Counted from the stretch's first letter, positions 23,641 to 36,000 are shown. The stretch is 64,000 nucleotides of DNA from Durusdinium trenchii (GCA_963970005.1 CAXAMN010001325.1:147329-211328); one strand, 5' to 3'. Program-made: numbers and translations. The notes: a model not told the origin generated them from the sequence alone.

Positions 23641-24429
23641 GTGTAAAGTCTGACGGATTTTGGAACTGTCCTCTCCCACCCATCAAAAAATGATGGGGGG
23701 GCCACCCACGCGTCCAGATCTGCAGATCGGAGTGCTGATCGACACGACGAGACGTTGATCCGATGATTTGCTGATTCAGAACTTGCAAATTGCCGATGAT
23801 CTGGGTGTTGTATTGAGAGCTTGCTTCGAAGGAGGAAAGATGCAAATTGGCGAATCAAGCATTAGACCCGGAGGAGCCAACCTTTGCTTCGCAACACAGA
23901 CTCAAGGCATCCCGCTGAGGGCTGCCTTTCGTGAAACATGCGGTTTGCATCCACCCACACCTTGGCAATCCGTGATGGCGAGTGTGGAGGTCACTGTGCA
24001 CGAACACGGAGGCCATGAGCAGAGTACGCGCCGTGATGTCCCTTCAGGATATCTTCAACTAGCTCTTGGTTTGATAGCGGTGCAGGTTTTTCACGCTGCC
24101 GTCAGGGTGACGGTTTTTGGCCGGTTTTTTGCGGCGCATCCAGTTGCGCAAATCGAGAAGTGCACAAATACAACGAGCAGTTCGAGACACGAACACGCCA
24201 ACTTTGTTGGCTCAAGTCGCGAAAAAACAGTAGGGGCGGATTGGCCAGTCGATGGTTTTCGTTTGGAGTTCAAGACCACATACTGAGGAATTGCCCATTA
24301 GTCTGCTTTTCGTTGTGGAACATGCTGCCCATGTCGCCTCACAGCCATGTGGGGAGATTTCTGACCACCAAAGTGCGTACCACTCTGGGATTGCTGGGAC
24401 TGGGGACTGTTCGGAGGCGCTCATCCAAC

Positions 24430-24690
24430 GCGTGTCGGATTGCTACCATACCGACTGGCCGACTCTTTGCGTCCAGCCCCCTCGCGGGCCCTCTGTCGCT
24501 GGTCCACCACGGGTCTCACTCCGGGGCACTCCTGGGCCGCAGTTGCGAGAAGCTCGTGGACCGCGTCGGGAAACACCTGGAGCTGTGAGCTGTGAGCTGT
24601 AACAGAGTCGAAAGAACGGACCGTCGGACCAAAGCCAGGAGGTCCAGTGTCGATCATGTTGTCCACCACTTCATGGGAAGACAAAACGAA
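24430..24690 (-). CDS. Exon-like segments, minus strand
   Basis: Minus-strand frame with VFPDAVHELLATAAQECPGV followed by a charged REGAGRKE part, and a second bit MIDTGPPGFGPTVRSFDS just upstream. Probably one or two exons of an unidentified gene. Splice sites were not resolved. Confidence 0.3.
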
Positions 24691-24739
24691 GAAACGAAAC
24701 ACAAAACATATAAAATAGGGGCCTTGCGCATAGTTCATT

Positions 24740-25220
24740 AAGTCGGGAACTCAACCATGTGCACGTCAAAGGGGTGGGTCAGATTTTGGAAAATCATGTG
24801 CAGATAGAATATTGATATGACGATTTGACATTGATGCAGGACCACTGATATCCCGACCCGTAACCTTTGGCCCTTGAGCGCTCTAGATATCTAGATGCCA
24901 TGGATACAAAGACATCGGGATTGTGAGGGAAAATGGCTGCTTGTTGATCCACTGGCTTGCCATGCAACATTCTTACTGAAAATATTACAACTACAAATGT
25001 TCACACCCACCCTAATGCGATGTTGAATAGTCTAAGTGCATATATTTAACTTTGGAATAGTCTATATAACTGCTAGCCGCCCGCTATGATATAATTAAGG
25101 TGAAAATAGAAACAAAAAATCTCGAGCATACATGAGCATACCCAAGCTATAGATTGGGATACTGTAACAAAATTGGTGCATGTTTTCCTGTACACCCTTA
25201 TACCGTCCCAAGTCCATTGC
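24740..25220. other. AT-rich non-coding stretch
   Basis: No open frame of note. Clearly AT-richer than its surroundings, with several ATATTTAA-like words near 25040. No RNA gene recognised. Confidence 0.4.
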
Positions 25221-25239
25221 AACTACCGAGAAAGCGAAA

Positions 25240-25410
25240 TGGATTTGAATCCGTTTGACGTGCCTGACGTGACTTGACTAAGCATCAGTGCCATCCGAGA
25301 CGCCAAATCGAAATACACAAGCTCAAGGCCAAAAAAACATCGCCACAAAGCCAGCACCGCGCCATTGCCCATCACAAGTGCTGGAGTTGTTGATTCATGT
25401 TGATTCGACA
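25240..25410 (-). CDS. Exon-like segment with hydrophobic stretch
   Basis: Minus-strand frame VLALWRCFFGLELVYFDL followed by ASRMALMLSQVTSG. The hydrophobic run could be a membrane segment. No splice-compatible neighbour was found. Confidence 0.2.
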
Positions 25411-27544
25411 TCTTAGCTATGAGCAGCATGTGACATGCAGCCTTCTAGAGTGACGGGTCGACATCTTGGCCTACATGTGCTTGGCAATACTGGTCTGGGC
25501 ATCGAGAACAACACTCTGCCGGAAAGCGCGCACAAGTTCATCACGCGATTCAAGCGGTGGGGTGGGGACACATTGTCGGACCTTGCTGGATTTCCACTCG
25601 CGCTATCTCGCACTCCAGTCACCTCAGCATATAGCTCAAAAATCTTGCAGCAAAGCGCTGCTAGTGCTGAGACTGCTACTTCGCCTGGCGCCCATGGTGA
25701 TCAACTCATCGAAGAAACGACACCTTTTTTGGTTCAAAGGACACATGTCGCTACCGCGCTGTGAATTGGTTTACACGTTTCAGGGCAACCGACGCCCTTC
25801 CAGTCACCGTGGCGCGGAGGAAGGTCGCGTTCGTCGCTGACAGAAGCGGTCGCCACAGGAGTGTGGTGAGATGATGGTGCGCTCTGGATGCAGCAACTGT
25901 CATGGGCCACTTTTCACGCACAATGGCCACCTGAGGTTGGACATGGAGTCGGAAGTGGTTGGCGCCTGTCTTTTCGAGTGGAGTCCAAGTCTCCTTCTTC
26001 AGGCACGAGGAACGTTGGCGCAGGGGAAAGGGCTGACAAGCTCAACTTCTCTTGAGAAGGAGCCTGCTGGTCAAACAGCAACAAAGACTCCATGTCAACA
26101 ATGACTGTAGAAGCCCAAAAACACACGAGGCGCCCTGCGACATCAACAGAATTCAAGCAAGTCAACCAATCAGCCAAGCAAGCAAATCAACAAAGTACAT
26201 CAAACAGGACCGGTACGGTACTGAGAGACTCCAGAAGCAGGCCATGCAACCTGGACCATAACGGTCCAGATACTTCGGTAAACGTCAAAGACATTCGATT
26301 CAACGGACAACGCAGCGCTGCCAGGGCCGTCCAAAGGGGTGCAGCGCTGCCAGGGCAGGTCCGTGATCTCGCTTCGCCTTGAAGGCGAAGCCAAACCGGC
26401 CATCCAAAACGATGACCCGAAGGACCGCAGAAGGCACGCGGGATCGAAGGCTCCACCGTCGTCGGGAAGGCGTCGCGGGACCGGAGGCTCGGACGTGGCG
26501 GAAGATCTTCCGGGACTCTCTTCAGGATCTACGTTCCACAGAACCTGAGACAGAAACAAACCTTAGCCTTAGCTAACAGTTTGGCCCGTCAGTGTACTTT
26601 TGGGGGAAATTGCGCAGCGTCTTCAACCAGCTTGCCATCTCGCAGTTTAAGGTATCTATGAGAACACCCCTGCAATTCATGTACAAGCTAGGACACCCTC
26701 CCAAACGAACACAGGTCGTTCGAGACACAGGCCTCCCCTGCAATTCGCTTTGTTTTTCTCACTGTGACTGCGCTCATCAAACACTTCATCATTCGAGCTG
26801 GGCACGCACCCCGAAGTGCCTTCAGCCCAGTGCAAGATCTCTAATTAGGGTCCTCCACTGTGTGGAGAGGCAAACTTGGCTCACGTAATGTACACCTCAG
26901 TTCGCAGTGTCGAAATGCAGGACTACTTGCAAGTTCGCAGAGCGCGAATATGCATGGTTCCATACTTGTTTGCAGGGGGGGTCATTGTTCCATATGTACA
27001 TATCTTTGGGCGGGGCGACTTTAAAAACATGGTAGCCAAGAAAATACAAACGGCATCCACTGAAGAAGTCAAGAGAATACTTGAGGTGAACCATTCAGAT
27101 TCACCATTCCAGTCCGTCAAGCTTGAGAACAAAGGTCGCCGACGAGAGAACAGGTCCCGGTAATTCTTAGGCTGGATCCCAGGTGGGGATATCACCCAAC
27201 CAACGACCCTTGGTCAAAGAATTCCTCTAAAGACTGTCAAGTGCGAAGGTGAAGAGGCGTGTTCCACCGTTCGACGAAGCCCAGAGGAAGCACAGAGACA
27301 AAAACATGGCGGCTCTGGTGAAAAACAGACAAAGATGATGCTCCAGAGGCAAACGTTCCGGAGGCAAACGTTCACCTCTCACTGAGATCACCCCAACTTA
27401 TGCCTGGGATCGGGATTGCTTGACCCCCCGTAAATCCTTTATATTGATTGCTCACATCCCCAAATCTATCAAAGCTGTATAATCCCTCAGTGCGAGAGTG
27501 GTGTGAGTTGTGGGCCTTCAGTTTCAGGAACCAAACAACATGGT

Positions 27545-27635
27545 CCACCCGTAACAAAAAAGAGAAAGAAGAAGAAAAAGAAAAAGAAGAAGAGTACGTG
27601 TATATATATATACACACATATGTGTGTGTGTGTTA
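27545..27635. repeat. Compound microsatellite (GAA/AAAG)n-(TA)n-(TG)n
   Basis: A purine tract of agaaagaagaaaaag units passes into tatatatatatacacaca and then tgtgtgtgtg. Confidence 0.9.
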
Positions 27636-28564
27636 TTATTTTATGCTCTTTCCTTTGAAGGTGGATGCCAGCAAAGCCGGCTCGGCCCGACGTTCGCGAC
27701 TCAGCCGACGACTGAGCGACTCAGCTGGTCGCTGCGGCCTCTGCCTGCGCAGTCGCTCGGTGGTCGGAAAGGTGTCGCTCGGCGACTCCGTGGCTTTTGC
27801 TCCCTGCATTGTTCGAACAAACCTCGCCTGCAAGTTGCAAGGGAATTGTTTGTTGAGCCTTTTTTTCAAGGAAAGCAAGAACCTTGCACGTACATATGTG
27901 TGAGCCCTGGTCCTTCCTATTCCTCCCTAATTATTCATCCCTCGTCCATTGATGATTAGATAAGTGATAGTCATAATTGACAACAATGACCCTTAACAGG
28001 TGTTCACGGTGGACGTGTCCGTATCTTTTACAACGAGTCCGGAGGTTTCCGTTTGTGCAACCAATTCAATCATTGCCACCTAGCAGCTTAGGCTTGGTAT
28101 GGGGCTGGAATGAACACAAGAAATGGCCAGCAAGGATATCGTTCTGGTGAATATTAGCAGTCCAGTTTCAGAACTACGTAGTTCAGCTTGCTAGCACTCG
28201 TCAGCTGAGCAGCTCTGTCGTGCTGTATAGCGAGGAACCACGGTTTATCCGGCGCAAGTAATACTTGGGCCAGCCTTCTCTTCAGGCAGAGTCCTGGCAG
28301 CTGGATCAAAATGGTTTGACTGCATGGCATTGAAAATGGCCTGGAACCCAGATGACTCGAGACGGAAAAATGTCGGCCTTTTCCCATCAAAGCATGTTTC
28401 ACCTGGGTTATTGGTTTGCTTGTGTTGTCTAAGTACACAAACGGTTTTGGTACTGTATGGGTTTTCTGGAGGACTCCCATCTGGTCCTTTTCCATTAAGG
28501 GGCGTTCATCTGGAAGAGACCAACTTTCCAACCCACTTTTGGAGATCGGATGGGACACTCATCA

Positions 28565-28640
28565 GATAGCCCTCTGTCCCTCTGTGCTGAACCGCTGCTG
28601 AACCGGTCGTCAACTCTCTGTGCTGAACCGGTCGTCACCA
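28565..28640. repeat. Short tandem duplication, ctctgtgctgaaccg unit
   Basis: Two copies of ctctgtgctgaaccgg followed by tcgtca, plus a partial gctgctgaaccgg between them. Confidence 0.7.
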
Positions 28641-29443
28641 ATGGAGAAAGTTCTTCTCGCAAATCCCGAAGAAAGTGGGCAACAATGATTCATCCTCAGT
28701 TGTTGGATCATCCCTGTCTGCCAGACATCGGAACATGGGACTCGTGCCGCAGACTGAGCAGCCCTGGCCGATTCTTCATCTCATCAAACTTGCCGAGGAT
28801 GCCCTGGCCACAGGCGGTTCAAACCCCCAAAAGGCTGTTCGCGGTAGGATGCTCAAAAGAAGAATTTCAGAGGCGGGTTCATGAGGCAAAGTCCAACCGG
28901 CCGGGTCGCTTTCCATGAGACAAACCCCCTACCTTCACCCCCTTCCCGAGCTCTTAGACCTAGCTTAGACCGGGCCACTGATTGACCAACCCCCTGAAAA
29001 CCAGACAGAAAGCCATCCAGACTGTGTCCACCCATGTCTAGGATCCATCCAGACCAACCGACAGCACCCAGGCGCGCCTGAGAATGAAGCAGCTCCGCTT
29101 GGGCCTTCTCGAGGGTCTCCTGGCATAGAATTCATCCATCCATCTGGGTCGAACTGGATGTCACATGTCGCCACTGATCTTTCATTGGCGGGGAAGAGGG
29201 TGCTTCACAGTAGGTGCATGGTCGGCGTCCAGGCCGGTTTTCGGAAGGGTCTGCCCAAATGCTTCTTTCGAGGGATGTTCCAGAATGTCTGCTGTGAACA
29301 CTACAAAAAAAAATGAGAATCTTAATGTCAGCCAGACGTTAGGTACTGGCGCCATCTGGCGCTTGTGTGTCTTAAGATTTGACTAGGAGAATGTGCACCA
29401 CAATGTCGTTTTCGCAGGCTCTGTCCTGACACTTCTGCCGCAG

Positions 29444-29755
29444 GCCTGGTCCCACCTGACTCGTCGCAACTGGGCGAGCAACAGACCGGTTGTCTGATGT
29501 GGTTGGAGAGCTTGCGTGGAAGATGTGAGTGCTACTAGTAACAAGAAGCTATTAGTAACAAGGTGGCTGAGCGGCTGAGCTCTTCTTTCCCTTCTTCCCA
29601 GGTGGTTTTCGGTAGACTTCCAAGCCTTCAAGACTGGAGAACTACGGGCCTCGGGCCTTCCGTACATTCGGCGAACCCGAGAGCAAGTGAACACGCACTT
29701 CTACTCGGTGGCAATGATTCGGAGTTTTGACCCACACAACTGTGGCGATCAGTAA
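29444..29755 (+). CDS. Plus-strand gene, last two exons
   Basis: Seen: exon 29444-29513 (70 nt; GCAG|G start; LVPPDSSQLGEQQTG then CLMWLESL) joins in phase to terminal exon 29602-29755 (154 nt; CCCAG|G start; VDFQAFKTGELRASGL, YIRRTREQVNTHFYSVAMI, stop TAA). The donor that keeps phase is GC (TT|GCGTGG); a textbook GTGAGT 11 nt further on would break the frame. The short intron holds a CTAGTAG repeat. The family is not recognised and upstream exons were not found. It is one of few plus-strand genes in the window. Confidence 0.5.
29525..29565. repeat. CTAGTAG-type repeat (copy 5)
   Basis: gctactagtaacaagaagctattagtaacaagg, in the 88-nt intron between exons 29444-29513 and 29602-29755, so it makes up nearly half of that intron. 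Confidence 0.8.
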
Positions 29756-29805
29756 TCACAAGTTTCGCGAGTTTCTACCCGGAACGCCTGCTGCACAGCA
29801 ACAAA

Positions 29806-29990
29806 GCAAGCAAGCAAGCAAGCAAGGCAAAGCAAGGCAAAGCAAGGCAAAGCAAGGCAAAGCAAGNNNNNNNNNNAAAGCAAGGCAAAGCAAGGCAAAG
29901 CAAGGCAAAGCAAGGCAAAGCAAAGCAAGCAAGCAAGCAAGCAATCCAATCAACCAATCAATCAATCAACCAATCAACCAATCCTGCAGA
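29806..29990. repeat. (AAGC/AAAGCAAGGC)n and (AATC)n tracts
   Basis: Tandem gcaaggcaaa units flanked by aagc tetramers, then aatcaaccaatc units to about 29985. A 10-N gap (29867-29876) interrupts the array. Confidence 0.92.
29867..29876. other. Assembly gap, 10 N
   Basis: Ten unresolved bases inside the AAAGCAAGGC array. Confidence 0.98.
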
Positions 29991-31499
29991 ACTAGACAAA
30001 TTCCCATGCAGATCATGAGAATAATTGATTCTAAGCCGGAGAAAGGCTCCCTAAAATCTCTTCATCAACCTTTTGTTGGAGTTTCTCGGCACCGCGAGCC
30101 CAGCTGTCTTCACCGTCACCGGAGGATGTCAAGGCCTTGATCTCCTCTTCAATGCCAGTCTTTTGCTTCATCAGGGAATCCAACTGCTCCTCAAGAGCGA
30201 GGACTCGACATGCGAACCGCCGAACATCACCCCGGGGACGGCTCCGGTTCCGATCCAGAGACCGCAGATTGACAACTAAAATATATACATATATATATAT
30301 ATACTGGTTTTGGATGTGGGTGAAAGGCCCGAAAATCTCCTGAAGGAAGAAGTCTCAGACAAAGCATGCAGTACACAGCTGTTTGTGTTGGCCAAGTTTG
30401 GTGACCCTTTGGGGTTGATTTGGGTAGAAGTCCTCTTATCAATCCCCAAAACGATATGATTCCCTGTGGGTCCGTGGATGATGCCCATCTCATGTGAGTT
30501 GAAAAAAAAAAAACGTTCTAAAATCATTATCCTAGGTTGAAATCACAGCAATTCCAAGCGGTGGCCATCATGTACCCAACATGCGCTCATGTATATGGTT
30601 GTATGTTGTGTATGCCCTTTTAACAGCTGCGTTCTTACTTAATACATATTCCCGGGTTTCTTTTTTTCGACTCATGTGACGGAGCGCCCACCCCCAAGAC
30701 GGAGCTGGGGAGCGCCCCGTTGCGCCCCTCCTTGGCCGTGGCGGTCTCAGCCTTTCGACCGGAGCACTCCGGCCGGGATGGCGAAAGAAGTGGCCATGCC
30801 CACAATGCTTCTCAGAATCTGGATTGGTGGCCATTTTCAGTATATATGTGGTATGGGATTATTGAAACTGGAAGGGAATTTCTGACGCTTTGGTTCCTTT
30901 TGCATCGAGTGTAAGGTCCCTCAGATTATGGGGCACCCACCCGTCTTGCCTGTGCTTCCTTCTGCCAGTGAAACACCCAACTCTTGGAATCCAGAGAGCT
31001 ATGTCGGGTCTACCTTTGAATACTCGTGCCACCCAAGTGTTGCGCACAACACGGATCTGCTTTGGACTAGACCAAACCGGAATGGCACAGGAACCTGTCA
31101 TTTGCTGTGCAAACTGCTACACTCTTCGCTGCTAGCCAGCGCACAAACAAGGACCCAGTCAAGGATGTGTTCATTTTCGCCTCATGTTCACACTCAACAG
31201 TGTACACTAAAGACCTCCCCTCCAAAAAGATGGAGCCGGGTCACCTAATATCAGCAAGAAAACAAAGAAAAACGTGACAACGCCCAAAAATTCAATGGGA
31301 TCCCTCAATTTGTTGAGCGTAGCGAACGCGATTCTAGTTTCAGGAGCTGGCAACTGGCACAACATAACCAAAAACATTGAGGCGTAAGGAAAAGTCGAAA
31401 GGCTTTCACTCTCCTGGAAAAAATGAAATAACGTGCCGGCCAAAGAGCTACAAGTATGGTAATATATCTTTGAAAATCAGATGAAATCAGTTTGAACAG

Positions 31500-31640
31500 T
31501 CTTTTTAGCAACGGCACAAACCCCCTGTTCCTCCTTTCGGCCCCTCCTCTTGTGCCTGCCTTCGCCCCAGTCAGCTTTGCATCGATCGCATCGAAGGCCT
31601 TCTTTAGGCACCGCACAAAAACGCGCCGTCGGCAAGCCAA
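31500..31640 (-). CDS. Basic exon-like segment, minus strand
   Basis: Reads RRRVFVRCLKKAFDAIDAKL followed by a Gly/Arg-rich stretch. Helical and strongly basic. It lies downstream of the segments at 31981-32660 on the same strand and may belong with them. Confidence 0.35.
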
Positions 31641-31980
31641 AATAGACGACTCGGTCCGAAAATCACAGAACCGAAGAAGCCAACAACTGGTTCAACTGGA
31701 TCCCTCTCAGGTAGGGACTGACCCGTTGAAGTCACCCACCCAGTTTACATCCCTCCCAGGACCAAGGACAGCAACATGAACATAGTTCTACAACCTACAG
31801 TCGGGTCCAGCCTCTTGCATGACTCCTAACTCCTAACTAAAGGATGCGAAATCTCGGCTCGGAAACATTCAAGGCAAGAATCTGTCTGCTATGGAAAATG
31901 CATTCACCTCCACTTCGTTTGCGCAGCTTTGCTGGCATGGAGCAAACTCTTGCTTCTTCTGGCTCGTACAGGGCAGGGCT

Positions 31981-32319
31981 TTAAAGAGCATCAATGGAAC
32001 TCTGGGCATCCTCGTGCAGGCATTTGAACTTTTCGATGAGTTCTAGGGTCACAGTTTGAAGACCATGCAACCTTGTCCAGGTTCCAGGATCACACGTGTA
32101 AGTCCATGGTGGCTGAACCCCACGTATTGAAACGATCAACGCCTTAGTCACATGGCAGGGGTCAGTGAGAGATCTTCTCAGGCCATTCCACCAAGTGGAC
32201 ACCGTCACTTGGCTCTGGCACACCCCTCGCAAAGAGACTTGGTGGAGTCCTTTGGAAGTGTTTGAGGACTTTAGGGGTTTTTGGGCAAAAGCAAATACAC
32301 ACAAAACAATCACATACAA
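31981..32319 (-). CDS. Open segment ending in a stop, minus strand
   Basis: The frame ends VTLELIEKFKCLHEDAQSSI plus three codons and TAA at 31981-31983. This could be a terminal exon; the upstream half (about 32100-32319) is less convincing. Family unknown. Confidence 0.3.
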   Translation of the reverse strand: MYVIVLCVFAFAQKPLKSSNTSKGLHQVSLRGVCQSQVTVSTWWNGLRRSLTDPCHVTKALIVSIRGVQPPWTYTCDPGTWTRLHGLQTVTLELIEKFKCLHEDAQSSIDAL

Positions 32320-32660
32320 ATCACCACATGCCCCATTGCCTCCTTGGCTTCAGCTGACTTCTGGGCACGATTGGCGGCCTTGCGTACATCGAACATCATC
32401 GAACATTCCCTCACTACCCATGCATTCCTCAACCTGTTCTCTCTGGAATCCGCAGAAACCAAGTTAATGAGCACCTTCGCATCCCACCAATCCAAACCGC
32501 ATCGCCTCCGCGTCGAAGCTGCCGATCTTCTCCTTCATCTTTTCACCGCGCCCGGCCAAGGCCACCTCATCCGGTCCACCAACGCGCTCCACGCGCTCCA
32601 CGCGGTCCGACCGAAGCCCGCAAGCCGAAGCGCAGAGCGGGCGGAGCGTTCGCCGCCTCG
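32320..32660 (-). CDS. Charged exon(s) with a frame change near 32490
   Basis: Upstream part reads RGEKMKEKIGSFDAEAMRF. Downstream, one base out of register, reads VLINLVSADSRENRLRNAWV and FDVRKAANRAQKSAEAKE. Both look truly coding. Either one base is extra in a TTT run (assembly error or decay), or a ~31-nt GC-AG intron separates GAE from VLI (GAG|GC...AAG|G). The same choice arises in the carbonic anhydrase at 40609-40637. Family not recognised. Confidence 0.45.
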
Positions 32661-32954
32661 CAAAAGTTGATGGCTTTCAAGCTGAACCTGGGAACAGCGA
32701 TGGGCCACGAGGCACTCGGTGGAAGAGGAACCAAGGGCGAGATCATTGGTGTCCGAGTCGTCACTTAAAGCCTGTGACCTAGTGCCACCCCAAAAGAGAT
32801 GGACTTTGCTATACATTGTATCTACTTTGGGGCACGAAAAGAAAACTGTGGAAAGTGGCCACAACGATTCATAGACAACATTCTCCTACAAAAATCGTTC
32901 AAAAGGGTTTAAGATGTTTATATAAGAGGTAACAAGGCCAGACTTTGTTCATCC

Positions 32955-33170
32955 CACCACAGGGCCGGTCAATCGCGGCAGGTTCGGGTGTTGCGCAATC
33001 CGTGGGCGGCCTCCCGCGCTCCGCGGGCTTGGTGCGCAAGGCCGTCGGCAGCGAGGCCTAGCGTCGAGGAAGCCAATCGGAAAGTCTTCGGTCGTGGCAA
33101 TCCACCTTTGCCCCGGACATGGACATGTCCTGATCCTGAAATCAACATGCCACACTTGCTACATCTGGCT
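32955..33170 (-). CDS. GC-rich exon candidate
   Basis: Minus-strand frame KTFRLASSTLGLAADGLAHQ with a following Arg/Ala-rich part, in a sharp GC-rich island. No splice sites were resolved. Confidence 0.25.
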
Positions 33171-33229
33171 ACTGTCTCACTGAAGAGCCACCACCACTGC
33201 TTTCTCATACAATTACAATGTACTTAATT

Positions 33230-33850
33230 GTTGTTCATGCATCCTTTCACCATTAAAAAAAGTGTTCTTTTGCGAAACCCATGTATAATTTGTTGTGAAC
33301 GTTCGCCCGAATGCTGCTTTGGATCTGCTTTAGAATTCGAACCTTAAATGCTACGTTGTACTTCGATGGTCCTTTGATGGACCTTTGAATGGGTTCCATT
33401 TGTGACGATCGCCGCCAACCTTCCTTTTCAAAACAAACGCTGCTTGTTCTGCTCCTTCTCTACAAGCACACAGCACAGCACCGCTGATACTTCCTGCCTC
33501 AAGAGTGTCTAACTTGGGCTGAAGAAAAAAAGAAACAGCTGGGCTTATATAAGACCATACCTGCTCTGTGCCTCACACCTCATATTTCACGGAGCAATCA
33601 GCATGGAGGACTCTTACATTGTCTGAATATGCTTGCTCTTGTTGCAATGGCAATGTCTAGGTCCAAGTCAAAGTGGTTGCGAAATCAGGGAAACACGACC
33701 ACCGACTCAAACACTGACGGCCCAAACGGTCCTCGCCTTGAGGCTGGCATCACAAAGCTCAGCCAAGACCTGACCGGCAAAATGTGTCATGCCCGGGCCA
33801 CGTGATTGATTGCCAGTGTTCTGGATGATTCGATGCAGGCTCAACCAATC
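33230..33850. other. No gene recognised
   Basis: AT-richer DNA with only short frames. Neither a repeat nor an RNA gene was seen. Confidence 0.35.
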
Positions 33851-33856
33851 ACTGTT

Positions 33857-34447
33857 TTAGTTTGATCCACATTTTCGGACCATTTTGCACAAGAATAAGG
33901 TCCAACTGCCACCCCTCTGGGTCCCTCCCTTCCCTTTCAGACACCGCTTTAAGAGGCGCTCGGTCCGCCTAGATGCCATCGTGTGCCACCGAAAGGTGGG
34001 TGAAATCCGTTCCGACCGGTCCGGTCGATGGACATCACATCGGCATGACCATCCGTCCGGAGACGAGTTCCACGAAGCGGGGGACATCCGAACGAGACGA
34101 GAACCTTTGAACAAACCACTCCAATCGACGCACGACATCGATCCTGTACTGTGCTGGATTGGAGTGTTTGTTTTGGATAGGCAAAATCTTTGATCCAAGT
34201 GCCGTGATTTTTGTTGGGATGGATGATGGTCCAGCGTATGGTCAATTTGCTTGCTGGTCTGACTGGGCACATACGCGTGGTGGGAAGGAGCACTATGATA
34301 CTGGATTTGGAGGAACGGCTTCTTCCATGTGCTTGATATGTTGTGTCCAGACGTCCAATGGCGAAGGGAGAAGCTCTTTCTTGATGCCAAATATGCAATG
34401 TAGACCCGATTCATTTCAAAAGGTAATCTGATGAGATCTTGGCTCAC
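33857..34447 (-). CDS. Open region of doubtful coding status
   Basis: A 196-codon minus-strand frame is open, but another minus frame and a plus frame are also open over 33885-34190, and the composition (Ser/His/Thr-rich) is not distinctive. The central part near 33930-34110 is GC-richer and may be an exon. Confidence 0.2.
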   Translation of the reverse strand: MSQDLIRLPFEMNRVYIAYLASRKSFSLRHWTSGHNISSTWKKPFLQIQYHSAPSHHAYVPSQTSKQIDHTLDHHPSQQKSRHLDQRFCLSKTNTPIQHSTGSMSCVDWSGLFKGSRLVRMSPASWNSSPDGWSCRCDVHRPDRSERISPTFRWHTMASRRTERLLKRCLKGKGGTQRGGSWTLFLCKMVRKCGSN

Positions 34448-35057
34448 AGTGTCTGATGCTTGCGCTTATCGTTTTCTATGTTTCCGAGCCAAAAGAATTG
34501 AGTAGACACTTTGAATCTCCGTGTTATTGAAAGTTCTTACGACTTCTGATTCTCTTAACTTGCTCATTTGCTTGCGTTGTATATGTAATAGAGCAACACA
34601 CCCACATACATGTCAGCAAACACACATTGGCTCAAGTGGCTCAAGGGGTCGTCAATACCGTTTTTGAGTGATTTTGTTTACACAATCATGTTTTCCACCT
34701 CCTTTTCCCCAAACAGTGCGTTCACACTTGAAGCTCATACAGGAACAGCAAGGCGATGTCTTCTAGATCGAGGTAGTGCGTCGTCACAGGCTTGTTTTCG
34801 TGGTAGTTACGGTGTCATCGTGCTCTCTAACTTTCGTGTTCATCAACAGTCTCACAAAAAGCGGGTGTCGCGGCCAGTCGCGCATTCAGATTTCGTTGTA
34901 ATTTCTGCGAAATGGTAACCGTAAACTGCCGTTTGCGGTAATTGTCCAGTCTCACAAAAACGCTGGTGTATACGGACTCTGTGAATTCACCTTGTAGTGG
35001 AAATTGAGTTGCAGGAAGTGCGGGGCAGGCTTCTCAAAGGACAATTGGTCCACGGGA

Positions 35058-35170
35058 CGCGCGTACGGATAGTGGTAGGGTAGGGCCTACGTGAGGTGTA
35101 CCGATCCGATGTAAGCGTACGGATAGGGGTAGGGCCGAGTAGGGGTTATGGTAAAGGCGTACAGATAGGA
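35058..35170. repeat. GCGTACGGATAG(GG)GGTAGGG repeat
   Basis: Three imperfect units: gcgtacggatagtggtaggg, gcgtacggataggggtaggg and gcgtacagatagg, with filler between. Confidence 0.75.
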
Positions 35171-35469
35171 TATGCTGGGGTCCGATTAGACCCCACTCAA
35201 GGTCGACTTCTGAAAAAAAGAAGAACTTCTCTACATACTTTTACTCAACAGTGGCCTTCAACGTCTCGTCGATCGCCTTGTTCCGCTCGCGCCACCTAGG
35301 GCTTCTGGCAGAATGAAATTTTAGTTGTCATCCTGTGACAAAGCAACAAAATTGTTCAATGCTGCCTAACATCCTTCCCGTCCCCGTTTGTCAACTGCAT
35401 TCTGTGAATTCCACATCCATTCCTGTTTAGTGGATATTGCAGTCATGGTCATGGTGGCCAAACCACCAC

Positions 35470-36000
35470 CTTGACGATCTGAAACAGAACTGGCCACATC
35501 TAGACCATCAAAATGTAGATGTGGCAACCGTGGCCCGGTTTCCTGTGTGGAAAGCCATCCGGAACGAACTGGAACAACAACGAAAATGAACGACAAGTCA
35601 TCCTTCCCAACTTGTCCACCAGCAATACCACCGCAAAAGTATCGTCCGGACTCATGTCTATCAAACTCCCTCAATAACCTCTCTCTCTTGAATCATTTCC
35701 CTAAACCGTCCACAGCTGCTCAATATCAAGCTGAACACTGTGCAAACCTGATACATAAATGTTGGGGTCCTTGTGCCCAAACCCTGCCCGAAGCGCCAAG
35801 GCCGACTGCCACCGTCGCTCTACACCTCCTCGTCTCTCTGAGGCCATTGCTCCTTCCCGGCGAAGGTGCCATTCTTCACCGCTTCAAAGGTCACCATGAA
35901 CTGGTCGGGTTTGGTCACCGAGCGCCGCGTTCGGTTGAGGTCTCTACCGAAAGGACGGCCAGCTGCTGTGCGAAACACGAAAACACCTTGTCCGTTCAAC
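35470..36000 (-). CDS. Two exon-like segments, minus strand
   Basis: About 35822-35990 reads VFVFRTAAGRPFGRDLN then KPDQFMVTFEAVKNGTFAG, starting after AAG|G and ending at GAG|GTGTAG. About 35470-35670 reads DDLSFIFVVVPVRSGW then LPHLHFDGLDVASSVSD. They lie downstream of the stop of the 36.1-39.2 kb gene, so should be a different gene. Family unknown. Confidence 0.4.

Noticed and set aside
24195-24215. Relict of the dinoflagellate spliced leader (ttgttggctcaag; also attggctcaag near 34624)
   Set aside because: Only the last 11-13 bases partly match, with mismatches, and no A-rich tract or repeated relict follows.
23768-24286. 172-codon plus-strand frame
   Set aside because: Length alone; composition is not distinctive, no splice context, no family signal.
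28154-28558. 134-codon minus-strand frame
   Set aside because: No recognisable motif, no splice sites, and weakly protein-like composition; not strong enough to list.
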